Virus record (IMG/VR): IMGVR_UViG_3300032116_000817
Span: 1 to 32,627 of that record
Origin: a virus
Direction: 5' to 3' (one strand)
DNA length: 32,627 nucleotides
Positions within the stretch are counted from its first letter, which is position 1; every line of letters starts with the position of its first letter. This document shows, one piece after another, positions 32,570 to 32,627 of this stretch. The translations under genes were made by a program, and so were the position numbers. The notes under the pieces were generated by a model. That model did not search any database, was not told the DNA's origin, and saw only the letters and a list, made by a program, of their open reading frames with translations.

Positions 32570-32627
32570 TCATCCAGAGAATGCTGATTTATTCGAATGT
32601 GCCGCTGTTTGGATTTCTAAGATATAA
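32570..32627 (-). CDS. Possible 3' end of a minus-strand gene (runs off the window)
   Basis: Two minus-strand frames are open to the window edge. One reads YILEIQTAAHSNKSAFSG and stops at TGA 32570-32572. The other reads LYLRNPNSGTFE and stops at TAA 32589-32591. Either could be the end of a gene upstream of the array. I slightly prefer the first because it is longer and ends in a TGA-TAA double stop. With fewer than 20 codons, neither is secure. Confidence 0.3.
   Translation of the reverse strand, partial: YILEIQTAAHSNKSAFSG

Overview
The window is AT-rich (roughly 70% A+T by eye) and comes from a T4-like myovirus. The closest match I know is the cyanophages of marine Synechococcus and Prochlorococcus. 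Every convincing gene is on the minus strand, so transcription runs from high to low coordinates. The gene order follows the T4 late map: gp25, gp6, a gp7-position protein, gp8, a DUF4815-type protein where T4 has gp9 to gp12 and wac, then gp13, gp14, gp15, gp16 and gp17. I see no tRNA, integrase, photosynthesis gene or insertion sequence.

Region by region, in transcription order. 32627-31485 is mostly non-coding. It holds a phased 72-bp repeat array (32208-32517), one 55-residue gene (31957-32124) and a second, looser cluster of hairpins and direct repeats (about 31617-31850). 31484-29350 holds nine small genes: a coupled pair of 45 and 46 codons, a conserved-looking 66-residue gene, a glycosyltransferase-like protein with a DSD motif, and five small proteins of unknown role. 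29323-6461 is the baseplate block: gp25, gp6, a 3616-residue gp7-position protein with a YHYH domain, gp8, a 2569-residue DUF4815-type protein and two small proteins. 6438-1 is the neck and packaging block: gp13, gp14, gp15, gp16, a 690-residue chain of short domains, and the first 190 codons of terminase gp17.

The genes are packed with gaps of a few bases, or stop and start codons that touch or overlap, which points to translational coupling. An 8-bp element resembling the T4 late promoter (C/A-ATAAATA on the minus strand) lies before gp25, gp8, gp13, gp15 and the 690-residue gene. A sigma70-like promoter candidate precedes the glycosyltransferase-like gene. Together the genes build the baseplate, cap the head and tail, and package DNA.

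Two things stand out. First, several small beta-rich sequence modules recur in unrelated virion proteins of the cluster (gp14, gp15, gp8, the DUF4815-type protein and the giant protein), which makes these proteins much longer than their T4 counterparts. Second, the non-coding flank has a strictly 72-bp-phased array. Its core is conserved, and each 49-50 nt spacer holds a different short hairpin. This resembles the promoter plus stem-loop cassettes (PeSLs) described in other T4-type phages, but I cannot assign it.
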